Shown here: in pieces, positions 1 to 9,100 of the stretch
Numbering within the stretch: position 1 is the stretch's first letter
Layout: each line of letters opens with the position of its first letter
Source of the DNA: CAWGLW01 sp963823525
GTDB lineage: Bacteria > Pseudomonadota > Gammaproteobacteria > Steroidobacterales > Steroidobacteraceae
Reading direction: 5' to 3'
DNA length: 64,000 nt
Assembly (NCBI GenBank): GCA_963823525.1
Contig: CAWGLW010000001.1
Coordinates: 310,001 to 374,000 of the forward strand
Translations under genes and position numbers: made by a program
Notes under the pieces: model-generated
What the model saw: only the letters and a program-made list of their open reading frames with translations
Told to the model about the DNA's origin: nothing
Database searches by the model: none

Positions 1-440
1 GTGCGCTCCAGCTCCGTGCCGACGCCCGTCCCCGACAGTGGCGCGGACCATGCATCGCGCTTCGCAAAGACCCGGCGTGCAGGCGGCGGCGCCCGGACAG
101 CTGACGATTCGTGGCGCCAAACCGACAAAGCCGCCGGCACGGCTTGTAGCGCTGTGACCACAAAAGTCACCGGGAGGGAATCCGGGCGCTCCGAGTGCAC
201 GGGTTTGAAGCATTCAAAACACGGCAAAAGAAGCCTTCGGCGGATCCTGTTGTATTTTGTCCACAATGGCTTCACAGGCTCCGGAATGCGTTGTATGATC
301 CGCGTCACTTGTGGCGGATCTGCGGCGTACCGAGAGTTGTGGCGCAGGTCCGTTCACGGGGGCACGTGTCGGTTCACGGCCGATTAGTTGCCGGACGTGA
401 ATCAGTCGCAACTTAAACACACTCTCTCAGGAGTCAACTG
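1..440. other. Upstream region of the TonB-dependent receptor gene
   Basis: No convincing coding region is visible. The open frame from base 1 has no family resemblance and a composition unlike a protein. The part after about 270 holds a plausible sigma-70 promoter (listed separately) and a leader of roughly 135 bases that ends in a ribosome binding site CAGGAG just before the ATG at 441. Nothing recognisable is seen in bases 1-240. Confidence 0.6.
271..299 (+). promoter_or_regulatory. Candidate sigma-70 promoter of the TonB-dependent receptor
   Basis: TTCACA at 271-276 and TATGAT at 294-299 are separated by 17 bases, close to the ideal -35/-10 arrangement. It lies about 140 bases upstream of the receptor start. 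Assignment is by motif only. Confidence 0.45.
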
Positions 441-3383
441 ATGGCCAATCGCAATATTCAACGCGCTGTGCGGGCAGTTCTGCTCGCAGCCGGTGCGGCA
501 AGCGTCGGTGTTTACGCACCAGGTTCGCTCGCTCAGGACCAGGAGATCGAACAGATCGTGGTCACCGGCTCGCGCATCCCGCAGCCGAACCTCGAGGGCA
601 CGAGCCCGGTTTCGACGATCGGCGCTGAAGACATCAAGCTTCAGGGCGTGACCACCGTCGAGGACATGATCAACACACTGCCGCAGGCCTTTGCTGCGCA
701 GGGTGCGAACCTTGCCAACGGTTCCACCGGTACGGCGACGGTCGACCTGCGTAACCTCGGCACAGTCCGGACTCTCGTTCTGATGAACGGCCGCCGCATG
801 CCGGCGGGGTCGCCACAGCAAGGCGGCACAGCCCCTGACCTTAACCAGATCCCGGGACCGCTAATCGAGCGCGTTGAAGTGCTCACCGGTGGTGCGTCGG
901 CCGTTTACGGTTCGGACGCCGTCGCCGGTGTTGTCAACTTCATCATGAACGACAATTTTGAAGGCGTTCAGTTCGACGTGAACTACAACTTCTACAATCA
1001 CTCGAACGACAACAAGACGATGCGCAAACTTCATGACGAATACAGCTTCGTCACGAAGGCGCCGAAGACGATCGGTGCCGACGGCCAGGCCTACGAAATC
1101 AGCATGCTGATGGGCTCGAACTTCGCCGACGATCGCGGTAACGCGACCGTTTACTTCGGTTATCGTAATGCCGAGGCGCTCGACCAGTCGCAGCGTGACG
1201 TCAGCGTTTGCGCGCTGGGTGCAGACGATGATGGCTGGTTCTGCGGTGGCTCGAGCACCAACGATTACGGCCGCGTCATCGACCTGAACAGCGGCGTCAA
1301 CTACATGCCCAACCTGGGCGGCGTCGCGGGCACTGCGTACGCGGACCCGGTGCCGTGGAACCGCTTGTTCAACTACAACCCGTACAACTACTTCCAGCGC
1401 CCCGACGAACGCTACACGGCGGCCGCCTACGCGCACTACGACCTGACCGACAGCGCCACGGTGTACTCGGAATTCAACTTCCACGATGACCGCACCGTCT
1501 GGAACATCGCGCCGACCGGCACCTTCACGTACCCGCTTGACGTCGGCCAGTCCTGCAGCAACCCACTGTTGAGCGATGCCTGGGTGGACGCGCTGTGCAC
1601 CTCGAACGGTCTCGGACCGGACGATCGCGCGTCGACACTGATCCTGCGTCGCAACGTAGAGGGTGGTCCCCGCGAAGGCGACACGCGCCACACTTCTTAT
1701 CGTGGTGTGGTCGGCCTGAAAGGCGATCTGTTTGACCAGAAGTGGAACTACGACCTGTACGGCCAGTACGGCACGGTCATCTACCAGTACAAGCAGTTGC
1801 GTGACTGGGAAACCACCCGCATCGGTCGGGCGCTGGACGTCGTCAGTGATCCGACAACCGGCCAGCCCGTGTGTCAGTCAGTGGTCGACGGTACCGACCC
1901 GAACTGCGTGCCCTACGACTTCTGGGGCGGTAACCCCTCACGGGCGTCGATCAACTACCTGGAGGCGGACGGCTTCCAGAGCGGCAACACGACGCAGACC
2001 GTGGCTCACGCTGAATTGTCGAGCGACCTCGGCGAGTACGGCATCACGCTGCCGACCGCAAACAGCGGTATCGGTGTTGCCTTTGGTGTTGAGTGGCGCG
2101 ACGAAAGCCTCAAGTTCGACGCTGACGAAGTGTTCAAAGCCGCCACCCTCTCGGGCCTCGGTGGCCCGGCCCTGCCAGTCAAGGGCGGCTACAACGTAAC
2201 GGACCTGTTTGCTGAGGTGCGTGTGCCGATCGCCGAGGGGATTTTCCTCGCTGACACGCTGGCCCTGAACGCCAGCTACCGGTACTCGGACTACAGCATC
2301 GACATCGAGACCAACACCTGGGGTGTCGGTCTTGACTGGGGCCCGATCCAGAGCCTGAAGTTCCGCGGCAGCTACCAGCGTGCGGTTCGTGCACCGAACA
2401 TTATCGAACTGTATTCATCGGCAGGTCTGAACCTGTTCGACATGAGCCAAGACCCCTGTGCGGGCCCGACCCCGACGGCATCGGCTGAAGCCTGCGCACG
2501 CACGGGCGTGACGGCTGCGCAGTACGGCAGCGAACTGCTCAACAACCCGGCTGGCCAGTACAACACCCTGTCAGGCGGTAACACTGAGCTGGATGCGGAG
2601 ACCTCGGACAGCTACACCGTTGGTTTGGTGTTTGCCCCGACGGGCTTCATGGACGGCTTCTCGATGACGGTCGACTACTTCAACATTTCGGTTGAGGACG
2701 TCATCAGCTCGGTGTCGCCGACCACGGTTCTGAACCAGTGTCTGGCCGGTGCCGACATTTTCTGCGACTCGATCAATCGCGATCCGTTCGGCACCCTCTG
2801 GATTACCTCCGCTGGATACGTCACGGCTCTGAACGACAACCTTGCGACGCTCGAGACCAGCGGCGTGGACCTTAACCTGAACTACAACATGGGTATGGGT
2901 TCCTTTGGTTCGCTGGGCTTCAACCTGATCGGCACCTACCTGGATGAGTTCGTTCAGGAAGACTACAAGGGCGCCGGCAAGTACGACTGCAAAGGCTTGT
3001 TCGGTTCGGTCTGCGGAGCCCCGCTGCCTGAATGGCGTCACAAGTTCCGCATGACCTGGATGATGCCGTGGAACGCGGATGTCTCCCTGGGATGGCGGTA
3101 CTACGACGAAGTGAAGAACGAAGGGACCAACAGCAGCCCGACTCTTAACGGCTACGTCGCGCCGATCGATAAGACGCTGGACGCCCAGAACTACATAGAT
3201 CTGGCGGCGAGCTGGACGGTCTTCGAGAACTACACACTGCGTGCGGGTATCAACAACATCACGGACGAAGACCCGCCGGTGACGGCACAGGCCGGAACGG
3301 CCCCGGGTAACGGCAACACCTATCCTCAGGTGTACGATGCCCTCGGTCGCTACGTGTTCGTGGGCTTCACTGCGAAGTACTGA
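441..3383 (+). CDS. TonB-dependent outer-membrane receptor
   Basis: 980 residues, the usual size for a large TonB-dependent receptor. It begins with an N-terminal signal peptide (hydrophobic residues about 11-31, cleavage near SLAQ). A TonB box of the type EQIVVTGSR follows at about residues 36-44, then a plug domain (about 50-170) with the typical NLRNLG-like and VEVLTGGASAVYGSDAVAG-type segments, then a long beta barrel. The last residue is an aromatic Tyr (VGFTAKY), as expected for BAM-dependent insertion. Several cysteine pairs in presumed external loops (for example CALGADDDGWFC and CLAGADIFC) suggest disulfide-stabilised loops. It would import a ligand across the outer membrane using TonB energy. 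The ligand is not evident; the subfamily is often linked to carbohydrate or peptide uptake. It has its own promoter and terminator and so looks monocistronic. Confidence 0.93.
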   Translation: MANRNIQRAVRAVLLAAGAASVGVYAPGSLAQDQEIEQIVVTGSRIPQPNLEGTSPVSTIGAEDIKLQGVTTVEDMINTLPQAFAAQGANLANGSTGTATVDLRNLGTVRTLVLMNGRRMPAGSPQQGGTAPDLNQIPGPLIERVEVLTGGASAVYGSDAVAGVVNFIMNDNFEGVQFDVNYNFYNHSNDNKTMRKLHDEYSFVTKAPKTIGADGQAYEISMLMGSNFADDRGNATVYFGYRNAEALDQSQRDVSVCALGADDDGWFCGGSSTNDYGRVIDLNSGVNYMPNLGGVAGTAYADPVPWNRLFNYNPYNYFQRPDERYTAAAYAHYDLTDSATVYSEFNFHDDRTVWNIAPTGTFTYPLDVGQSCSNPLLSDAWVDALCTSNGLGPDDRASTLILRRNVEGGPREGDTRHTSYRGVVGLKGDLFDQKWNYDLYGQYGTVIYQYKQLRDWETTRIGRALDVVSDPTTGQPVCQSVVDGTDPNCVPYDFWGGNPSRASINYLEADGFQSGNTTQTVAHAELSSDLGEYGITLPTANSGIGVAFGVEWRDESLKFDADEVFKAATLSGLGGPALPVKGGYNVTDLFAEVRVPIAEGIFLADTLALNASYRYSDYSIDIETNTWGVGLDWGPIQSLKFRGSYQRAVRAPNIIELYSSAGLNLFDMSQDPCAGPTPTASAEACARTGVTAAQYGSELLNNPAGQYNTLSGGNTELDAETSDSYTVGLVFAPTGFMDGFSMTVDYFNISVEDVISSVSPTTVLNQCLAGADIFCDSINRDPFGTLWITSAGYVTALNDNLATLETSGVDLNLNYNMGMGSFGSLGFNLIGTYLDEFVQEDYKGAGKYDCKGLFGSVCGAPLPEWRHKFRMTWMMPWNADVSLGWRYYDEVKNEGTNSSPTLNGYVAPIDKTLDAQNYIDLAASWTVFENYTLRAGINNITDEDPPVTAQAGTAPGNGNTYPQVYDALGRYVFVGFTAKY

Positions 3384-3413
3384 TAATCGATCAGACTGCT
3401 TAGGCAGTCACTC

Positions 3414-3446
3414 AAACGGCGGGCTTGATGCCCGCCGTTTTTTTTT
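3414..3446 (+). terminator. Rho-independent terminator after the TonB-dependent receptor
   Basis: A perfect 11-bp stem (AAACGGCGGGC at 414-424 of this kilobase pairing with GCCCGCCGTTT) encloses the loop TTGAT and runs into nine consecutive T. It sits 30 bases after the receptor stop codon. Confidence 0.9.
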
Positions 3447-3459
3447 GCCTCGCGAATCT

Positions 3460-3588
3460 GAATTCGGGGACAGTTTACTTATCTTGAATTCGGGGACAGT
3501 TGGAATTCCGGGACAGTTACCTCATCTAATGAAGTTCCAGCAGCCTGGCAGGCTGCGCCTCCGAGATAAGGTAACTGTCCCCGAATTA
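3460..3588. repeat. Cluster of four REP-like copies (GGGGACAGTT core)
   Basis: Three forward copies start at about 3460, 3486 and 3502, the first two with GAATTCGGGGACAGTT and the third with AATTCCGGGACAGTTACC. One inverted copy lies at 3563-3587. The third and fourth form an inverted repeat of about 25 bp with a 35-base centre. The same core recurs at 43341-43441 and 53732-53781. The inverted copy runs into the stop codon of the minus-strand gene that ends at 3586. Such arrays resemble REP/BIME elements mobilised by Y1-type (RAYT) transposases; no such transposase is in the window. Confidence 0.8.
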
Positions 3589-4143
3589 TTTGGTGCGCTT
3601 GACCCGCGTTGCGACGCCGCTCGGCGTAACCAGCAGATACGAGGCCAACGCCCCTTTCTTGAGCGTCACGCGGTCACCGACTTTGAGCCGGGCCCGGCGG
3701 TCGACTTCTGACTGGACCCAGACCTGGCCGTTATCGAGCGTAAAGATCAGTTCGCCTCGCGGGCGTTGACCAAGGCTGGCGACCGTGGCGCTGATCTGGT
3801 CCGGGTCCGTGATTTTTGCCAGCTCCGGGTCCCGGGCACGTATGGCTTGTTCTGAGAGACCGAAATCGGCGGCAGGATCCGCCGGGACCGCAGTAGCGGC
3901 GACTGCCGGTGCAGCGACCGCCGCGGGAACCGCAACGGTTGCCGATGCGGCGTCAGCGCCACCCGATGCGTCGGGCGCGCTCTTGACCCCGGGCCGTCCG
4001 AACGCGGCGTCATAGCAGGCCAGCCGTGCGGCGTCATCATGCTGCGCCGCGCAGCGGTGACCCGTCTCTGCGGCAACAGTCGCAGCAATCGGCATGACAG
4101 CACTCGATAACGTCACGATGGTCATCCGCAAGGCATTTCGCAC
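3586..4143 (-). CDS. Small secreted protein of unknown function
   Basis: 185 residues starting with GTG, chosen because GGAGGA lies 7 bases upstream (4151-4156). The N-terminus has a signal-peptide-like stretch (about 7-25). It is followed by a short segment with the pattern C-x(n)-ARLACYDAAFG (about 31-48), a motif seen at the start of many small periplasmic proteobacterial proteins. A Pro/Ala/Val-rich linker (about 60-95) comes next. A C-terminal domain of about 80 residues follows (FTLDNGQVWVQ... to the C-terminus) that looks like a small beta-rich fold. Its stop codon TAA is formed inside a REP-like repeat, so the C-terminus could have been set or trimmed by the repeat insertion. Function unknown. 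Confidence 0.75.
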   Translation of the reverse strand: MRNALRMTIVTLSSAVMPIAATVAAETGHRCAAQHDDAARLACYDAAFGRPGVKSAPDASGGADAASATVAVPAAVAAPAVAATAVPADPAADFGLSEQAIRARDPELAKITDPDQISATVASLGQRPRGELIFTLDNGQVWVQSEVDRRARLKVGDRVTLKKGALASYLLVTPSGVATRVKRTK

Positions 4144-4302
4144 AACTCAATCCTCCGCATGAAGCCGGCCGCAAACCGCGGCCCGTCGTCCGCCGGCGCA
4201 ACCCGCGGCCGGCCCGAGCGTTCGCGATCATAGCCCAGCCTCATTGCTGGCCTGGATAAATCTGCGTATCCCCATCCACACCCGCGCACTCCGCCATTGC
4301 GA

Positions 4303-4767
4303 TTACCCCCGCAATGGAAGCTCGGTACTCTTTCGCACGGTGCGCAAGGCAAAGCTCGATTGCACGCGGGCGACGCCCGGCAGGCAGGTCAGGTGCCGGC
4401 TGTGCAGGCGCTCGAAGTCAGCGGGATCCGAGACGACGACTCGCAGCAGGTAGTCCTGAGGACCGGTCATCAGGTAACACTCCATTACCTCGGGAACGCG
4501 CTTCACCGCCGCCTCAAAGGCGGCAAGGTCGGCCTGCTCCTGCCGGTTCAGGGTGATGCTGACGAACACGTTGCCCGGCAATCCCACCTTGGTCTGATCG
4601 ATCAAGGCCGCGCGCCGTTCGATCACGTCGGCCCGCATGAGCATTCGCACGCGCCGCAGGCAAGCGGACTCACTCAAGTTTACGCGCGATGCCAGCAGGC
4701 GATTGCTGAGGCAGCCATCGCGCTGCAACTCTTTGAGGATCGCGCGGTCCGTCCGGTCGAGCTTCAT
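4303..4767 (-). CDS. Lrp/AsnC-family transcriptional regulator
   Basis: 154 residues from the ATG at 4767; an upstream in-frame start would add 12 residues but has no family support. The N-terminal helix-turn-helix (about 5-55, LDRTDRAILKELQRDG then LSESACLRRVRML) and the C-terminal RAM/ligand domain (about 65-145) are typical of Lrp/AsnC proteins. It is divergent from the alanine dehydrogenase gene, 143 bases away. That is the classic arrangement for an Lrp-type activator or repressor of ald responding to alanine or another amino acid. The stop codon lies within a small hairpin (CCATTGCG/CGCAATGG, 4294-4317). Confidence 0.9.
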   Translation of the reverse strand: MKLDRTDRAILKELQRDGCLSNRLLASRVNLSESACLRRVRMLMRADVIERRAALIDQTKVGLPGNVFVSITLNRQEQADLAAFEAAVKRVPEVMECYLMTGPQDYLLRVVVSDPADFERLHSRHLTCLPGVARVQSSFALRTVRKSTELPLRG

Positions 4768-4788
4768 TCGAATTTTTCCTGCTAAAAG

Positions 4789-4803
4789 TTGCTTTTCGAG
4801 CAA
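4789..4803. promoter_or_regulatory. Candidate Lrp-type operator between lrp-like gene and ald
   Basis: Inverted repeat TTGCT-N5-AGCAA of 15 bp in an AT-richer segment of the divergent intergenic region. Size and symmetry fit an Lrp-family half-site pair, but no binding consensus for this protein is known. Confidence 0.35.
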
Positions 4804-4910
4804 TTTTATTGCGTGTGACTCGCGTTATCGAGGCATATTTTCACGGCCCGTTTCCTCACCTGGAGTAAGCTTCCGGCAGGTTCGATGCCAATCCTGAGGG
4901 GGAATCGGTC

Positions 4911-6026
4911 ATGCATATCGGCGTGCCAAAAGAAATCAAAGTCCACGAATACCGCGTCGGCCTCGTGCCCGCAGCGGTGCGCGAACTCACCGAATACGGC
5001 CACGAGGTGTTGGTTGAAACGGGTGCCGCGGCCGGCATCGGTTTCGCCGATGAGGACTACCAGCGGGTCGGCGCGAAGATCGCCGGCAGCGCCGCCGAGG
5101 TCTTCGAAGCCAGCGAAATGATCGTCAAGGTCAAGGAACCGCAACCCCAGGAATGCGCAATGCTGAGGCCCGGACAGGTGCTTTTTACCTACCTGCACCT
5201 CGCCGCCGACAAGGCGCAGACAGAAGCGCTCTGCAAGTCCGGTGCAAGCTGCATCGCGTATGAAACCGTCACGGCCAACGACGGCACGCTGCCGCTGCTG
5301 ACGCCAATGAGCGAGGTCGCCGGACGCATGTCCGTGCAGGTTGGTGCCAGCTGCCTTCAGAAAGCCAACGGTGGCAGCGGGATCCTGCTCGGCGGCGTGC
5401 CAGGCGTGGCGCCTGCGCGCGTCGTCGTAATCGGCGCGGGCGTGGCTGGCACCAGCGCGGTCGAAATGGCCGTCGGCCTGCGAGCCGATGTCACGGTCCT
5501 CGACCGGTCCCTGAAGCGACTTCGCGAACTGTCGATGATCTATGGCCCGTCGCTGCGCACCGAGTACTCCACTCAGGAGCATCTCGACAACCTCGTCAGC
5601 AAGGCCGACCTCGTCATCGGCGCCGTCCTGATCGCCGGTGCCGCGGCGCCTCGACTCGTGACCCGCGAGATGGTCGGACACATGAAGGCCGGTTCCGTAC
5701 TGGTCGATATCTCGATCGATCAGGGCGGGTGTTTCGAGACCAGCCGCCCGACAACGCACGCCGAACCGACTTACGTGATCGACGGAGTCATTCACTACTG
5801 CGTCACTAACATGCCGGGCGCAGTCCCGCGTACCTCAACTTTTGCACTGAACAACGCCACGCTGCCGTTTGCCGTCAAGCTGGCCAATCTCGGCTGGCGG
5901 GCAGCTTTACAGGCCGATCCGCACCTGGCCAACGGACTCAACGTGCACGCCGGCAAAGTGACCAACCAGGCTGTCGCGCACGACCTGGGCTACGAGTACA
6001 CGCCCGTCGCTGATGTGCTGAAGTAA
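4911..6026 (+). CDS. ald: Alanine dehydrogenase
   Basis: 371 residues, the standard length for Ald. It interconverts L-alanine and pyruvate plus ammonia with NAD(H) in the cytoplasm. The N-terminus MHIGVPKEIKVHEYRVGLVP is diagnostic. Substrate and catalytic residues are in their usual places: Arg15, Lys75 (VKVKEPQ) and His96 (TYLHLAAD), with the Asp of SIDQGG further on. The Rossmann motif GAGVAGTSAVEMA binds NAD. The divergent Lrp-type regulator and operator-like repeat suggest amino-acid-responsive control. It gives the cell a way to use alanine from protein breakdown, which fits the several peptidases in the window. Confidence 0.97.
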   Translation: MHIGVPKEIKVHEYRVGLVPAAVRELTEYGHEVLVETGAAAGIGFADEDYQRVGAKIAGSAAEVFEASEMIVKVKEPQPQECAMLRPGQVLFTYLHLAADKAQTEALCKSGASCIAYETVTANDGTLPLLTPMSEVAGRMSVQVGASCLQKANGGSGILLGGVPGVAPARVVVIGAGVAGTSAVEMAVGLRADVTVLDRSLKRLRELSMIYGPSLRTEYSTQEHLDNLVSKADLVIGAVLIAGAAAPRLVTREMVGHMKAGSVLVDISIDQGGCFETSRPTTHAEPTYVIDGVIHYCVTNMPGAVPRTSTFALNNATLPFAVKLANLGWRAALQADPHLANGLNVHAGKVTNQAVAHDLGYEYTPVADVLK

Positions 6027-6039
6027 CAGCCACAATAGG

Positions 6040-6087
6040 CCGCCGCCCGGCTCACGAAGGTCGTGAGCTGCGGCGGTTCATTCTCTT
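6040..6087 (+). terminator. Possible terminator hairpin after ald
   Basis: Two-part stem: CCGCCGC (6040-6046) pairs with GCGGCGG (6070-6076), and GCTCACG (6050-6056) pairs with CGTGAGC (6062-6068). It is followed by the pyrimidine-rich tract TTCATTCTCTT. The U-tract is interrupted, so termination may be weak. Confidence 0.4.
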
Positions 6088-6184
6088 GCCGCGCCTGCCT
6101 CGTGCGACGCGGAGCCCGGTCACGTCGCTCAGTGGCCCGGACTGCCGTTTCACGGTAATCTGATCTCCAGCAAGGAGAACAGCA

Positions 6185-9100
6185 ATGGCCACGGCGCTGG
6201 CGAAGGTTTCGCTCGACGACAAGTACACCCAGGCCTCTGGCCGCGTGCTCATCAGCGGCAACCAGGCACTGGTTCGCATGGCGCTGATGCAGCATGAACG
6301 CGACCAGGCGGCGGGGCTCAACACGGCCGGGTACATCAGTGGCTATCGCGGTTCGCCGTTGGGCAATTACGATTTCGAACTCTGGCAGTGCAATGAAAGG
6401 CTGAAGGCCGCAAATATCCTGTTCAAGTCGGGCGTCAACGAGGACCTCGCGGCCACGGCCGTCTGGGGCACTCAGCAGGCGAGCCTGCTGCCCGCGCCCA
6501 AGTTTGATGGCGTATTTTCCATCTGGTACGGGAAGGGCCCGGGCGTCGATCGCAGCGGCGATGTGCTCAAGCACGGCAACCGCCAGGGCGCCTCGAAGCA
6601 CGGCGGCGTGCTGGTCGTGGCCGGCGACGATCACCCCGGAAAGTCATCGACTGTCTCTCACCAGAGTGAGCAGGCGCTCGCCGCATCCCTGATCCCCGTA
6701 CTGTTTCCGGCTTCGGTCGAGGAAATCATCGAATACGGACTGCTTGGCTGGGCCATGTCGCGCTTCACCGGCTCCTGGATCGGCCTTAAAGTCATCAACG
6801 AGACTGTCGAAGCGACGACGACCGTCGACCTGGACCCGACGCGCCCCCTGATTACCTTGCCCGAAGTCGAGCTGCCACCGGCCGGGCTCAACACGAACGC
6901 GCGCCCGATGGTCGTCCGTGAGGCTGACGAAATGCTCGTGATGCGCTATCGGCTACCCGCCGTGCTGGCGTTCGCGCGGGCGAACGGCATCGACCGCACC
7001 GTCATCGAATCCCCGCAGCGGCGCCTCGGGATCGTCGCGAGCGGCAAGGGTTACGTCGATGCGCGCCAGGCGCTTGCCGCACTCGGCATTGACGATGCTC
7101 GGGCGCGCGAGCTTGGCATCAGCCTGTATAAGGTCGGGATGATCTGGCCGCTCGAGCCGACCGGCCTGCGCGAATTTGCCGCGGGCCACGAGGAGTTACT
7201 GTTTGTCGAAGAGAAAGCCGCTTTCGTCGAAGAACAGGCGGCGCGGATTCTTTACGATCTGCCGCAGGATCAGCGACCCGCTATATACGGCAAGCGAAAC
7301 GCAGACGGATCGATGCTGCTCCCACCGGATGTCCAGCTGAGCTTTGCGGATGTGGCCATGGCGCTGGTCAAACGCCTCGATGCCATCGGCATTGCGGACG
7401 ATGCCTTGCGTGGCCGGATCGAACTGCTCGGAGCGCATGCAGGCCAGGCGAAGGGCAACGAGCCCGGCCCGGCCATACGGACGCCGTATTTCTGCTCGGG
7501 CTGTCCTCACAATACGTCGACCAAGGTGCCCGAGGGCAGCCTGGCACTGGCCGGTATCGGCTGCCACACGATGGCTGGTTACATGAATCGCCGTACGCTG
7601 ATGCCCACACAGATGGGGGGCGAGGGTCTGAACTGGGCTGGCATCGCGCCGTTTACACACATGAAGCATGTGTTCCAGAACCTTGGCGACGGGACCTACT
7701 TCCACTCCGGCCTGCTGGCCGTGCGTGGCTCGGTCCATTCCGGCGCGAACATCACCTACAAGCTGCTTTACAACGATGCAACTGCAATGACGGGCGGCCA
7801 GCCCGTTGAGGGGCACCTAAGCGTCCCCGAGATTGCGCGTCAGTTCCTTGCCGAACGCGTCAAGCGAGTCGCGATCGTCTCGGATAACCCGGACCAGTTC
7901 CGCAGTGCCGACGCCGGTGTGCCGGCCGATGTCAGCATCCACGACCGGGATGAACTCGACAAGGTGCAGCGAGAGTTCCGCGAGATCCCCGGCGTCACCG
8001 CGATCATTTACGAGCAGACCTGCGCCGCCGAGAAGAGGCGCCGGCGCAAGCGCAAGGAGTTCCCGGATCCACCCAAGCGGGTATTCATCAATGAGGCGGT
8101 CTGCGAAGGCTGCGGTGACTGTTCCGACAAGGCCAACTGCGTCTCTATCCTGCCGAATGAAACGGAGTTCGGCCGCAAGCGCAAGATCGACCAGTCGAGC
8201 TGCAACAAGGACTACAGCTGCGTCAAGGGCTTCTGCCCGTCGTTCGTCACCGTCCACGGTGGCCAGTTGCGCAAACCGAAGGCCGCTTCGTTCGACGAAA
8301 AGATATTCGCCGGACTCCCGGCCGCTCCTGTACCCGCTGTTGACCAAAGCTGGAACATTCTCGTGACGGGTATCGGCGGCACCGGTGTCGTCACGGTCGG
8401 CTCGGTGCTCGCGATGGCCGCTCACATCGATGGCAGGAGCGCGAGCGTGATTGACATGACCGGGCTCGCGCAGAAAAACGGCGCGGTCTGGAGCCACCTG
8501 CGCATTGGCGACGGCCGCAGCGAACTGCCGGGCGCACGTGTTGGCCTCGGCGAAGCGGATCTGCTGCTCGGCTGTGACCTTGTCACGGCGGCCGAAAAGG
8601 ACTCGGTGCTGACGTTCAACCGGTCGCGCACGCGCGCCGTGATCAATTCGTACCTGCAGCCGACCGCGATGTTCCAGTTGAACCCGGACCTGAAACTCGA
8701 TATCGACGCAGAAATGCGCCCGATCCGCGCTGGCGTCGCAGAAGATCGTATCGATGCAATCGACGCGACGGATACCGCCCTGAAGCTGCTCGGCAATACG
8801 ATCGGGGCCAACTTCTTCCTGGTCGGGTTTGCCTTGCAGAAGGGCGGTATCCCGGTATCGCTCGAAGCCGTCGAGCGCGCCATCGAACTCAATGGCCAGG
8901 CCGTCGAGTTCAACAAGCGCGCGCTGGCCCTGGGCAGACTCGCCGCAGTCGATCGCGCCGCGGTTGAAAAGCTCGCCGATGCCCAGCAGGATCCGATCGC
9001 ACGGATACCGCAGGCCCAGTCGCTCGATGCGCTGCTCAAGCGCCGGGTCGAGTACCTGACCGATTACCAGGATGCCGCCTACGCGCAGCGCTACAGCGCA

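Noticed and set aside
1..387. Open frame at the window start as a gene
   Set aside because: No domain, no ribosome binding site context and composition of non-coding sequence; it overlaps the predicted promoter of the receptor gene.
3460..3588. Insertion sequence with its own transposase
   Set aside because: No transposase frame exists in or around any copy; the elements are non-coding repeats.
4294..4317. Hairpin at the Lrp stop codon as terminator
   Set aside because: It spans the stop codon and has no T-tract on the minus strand.
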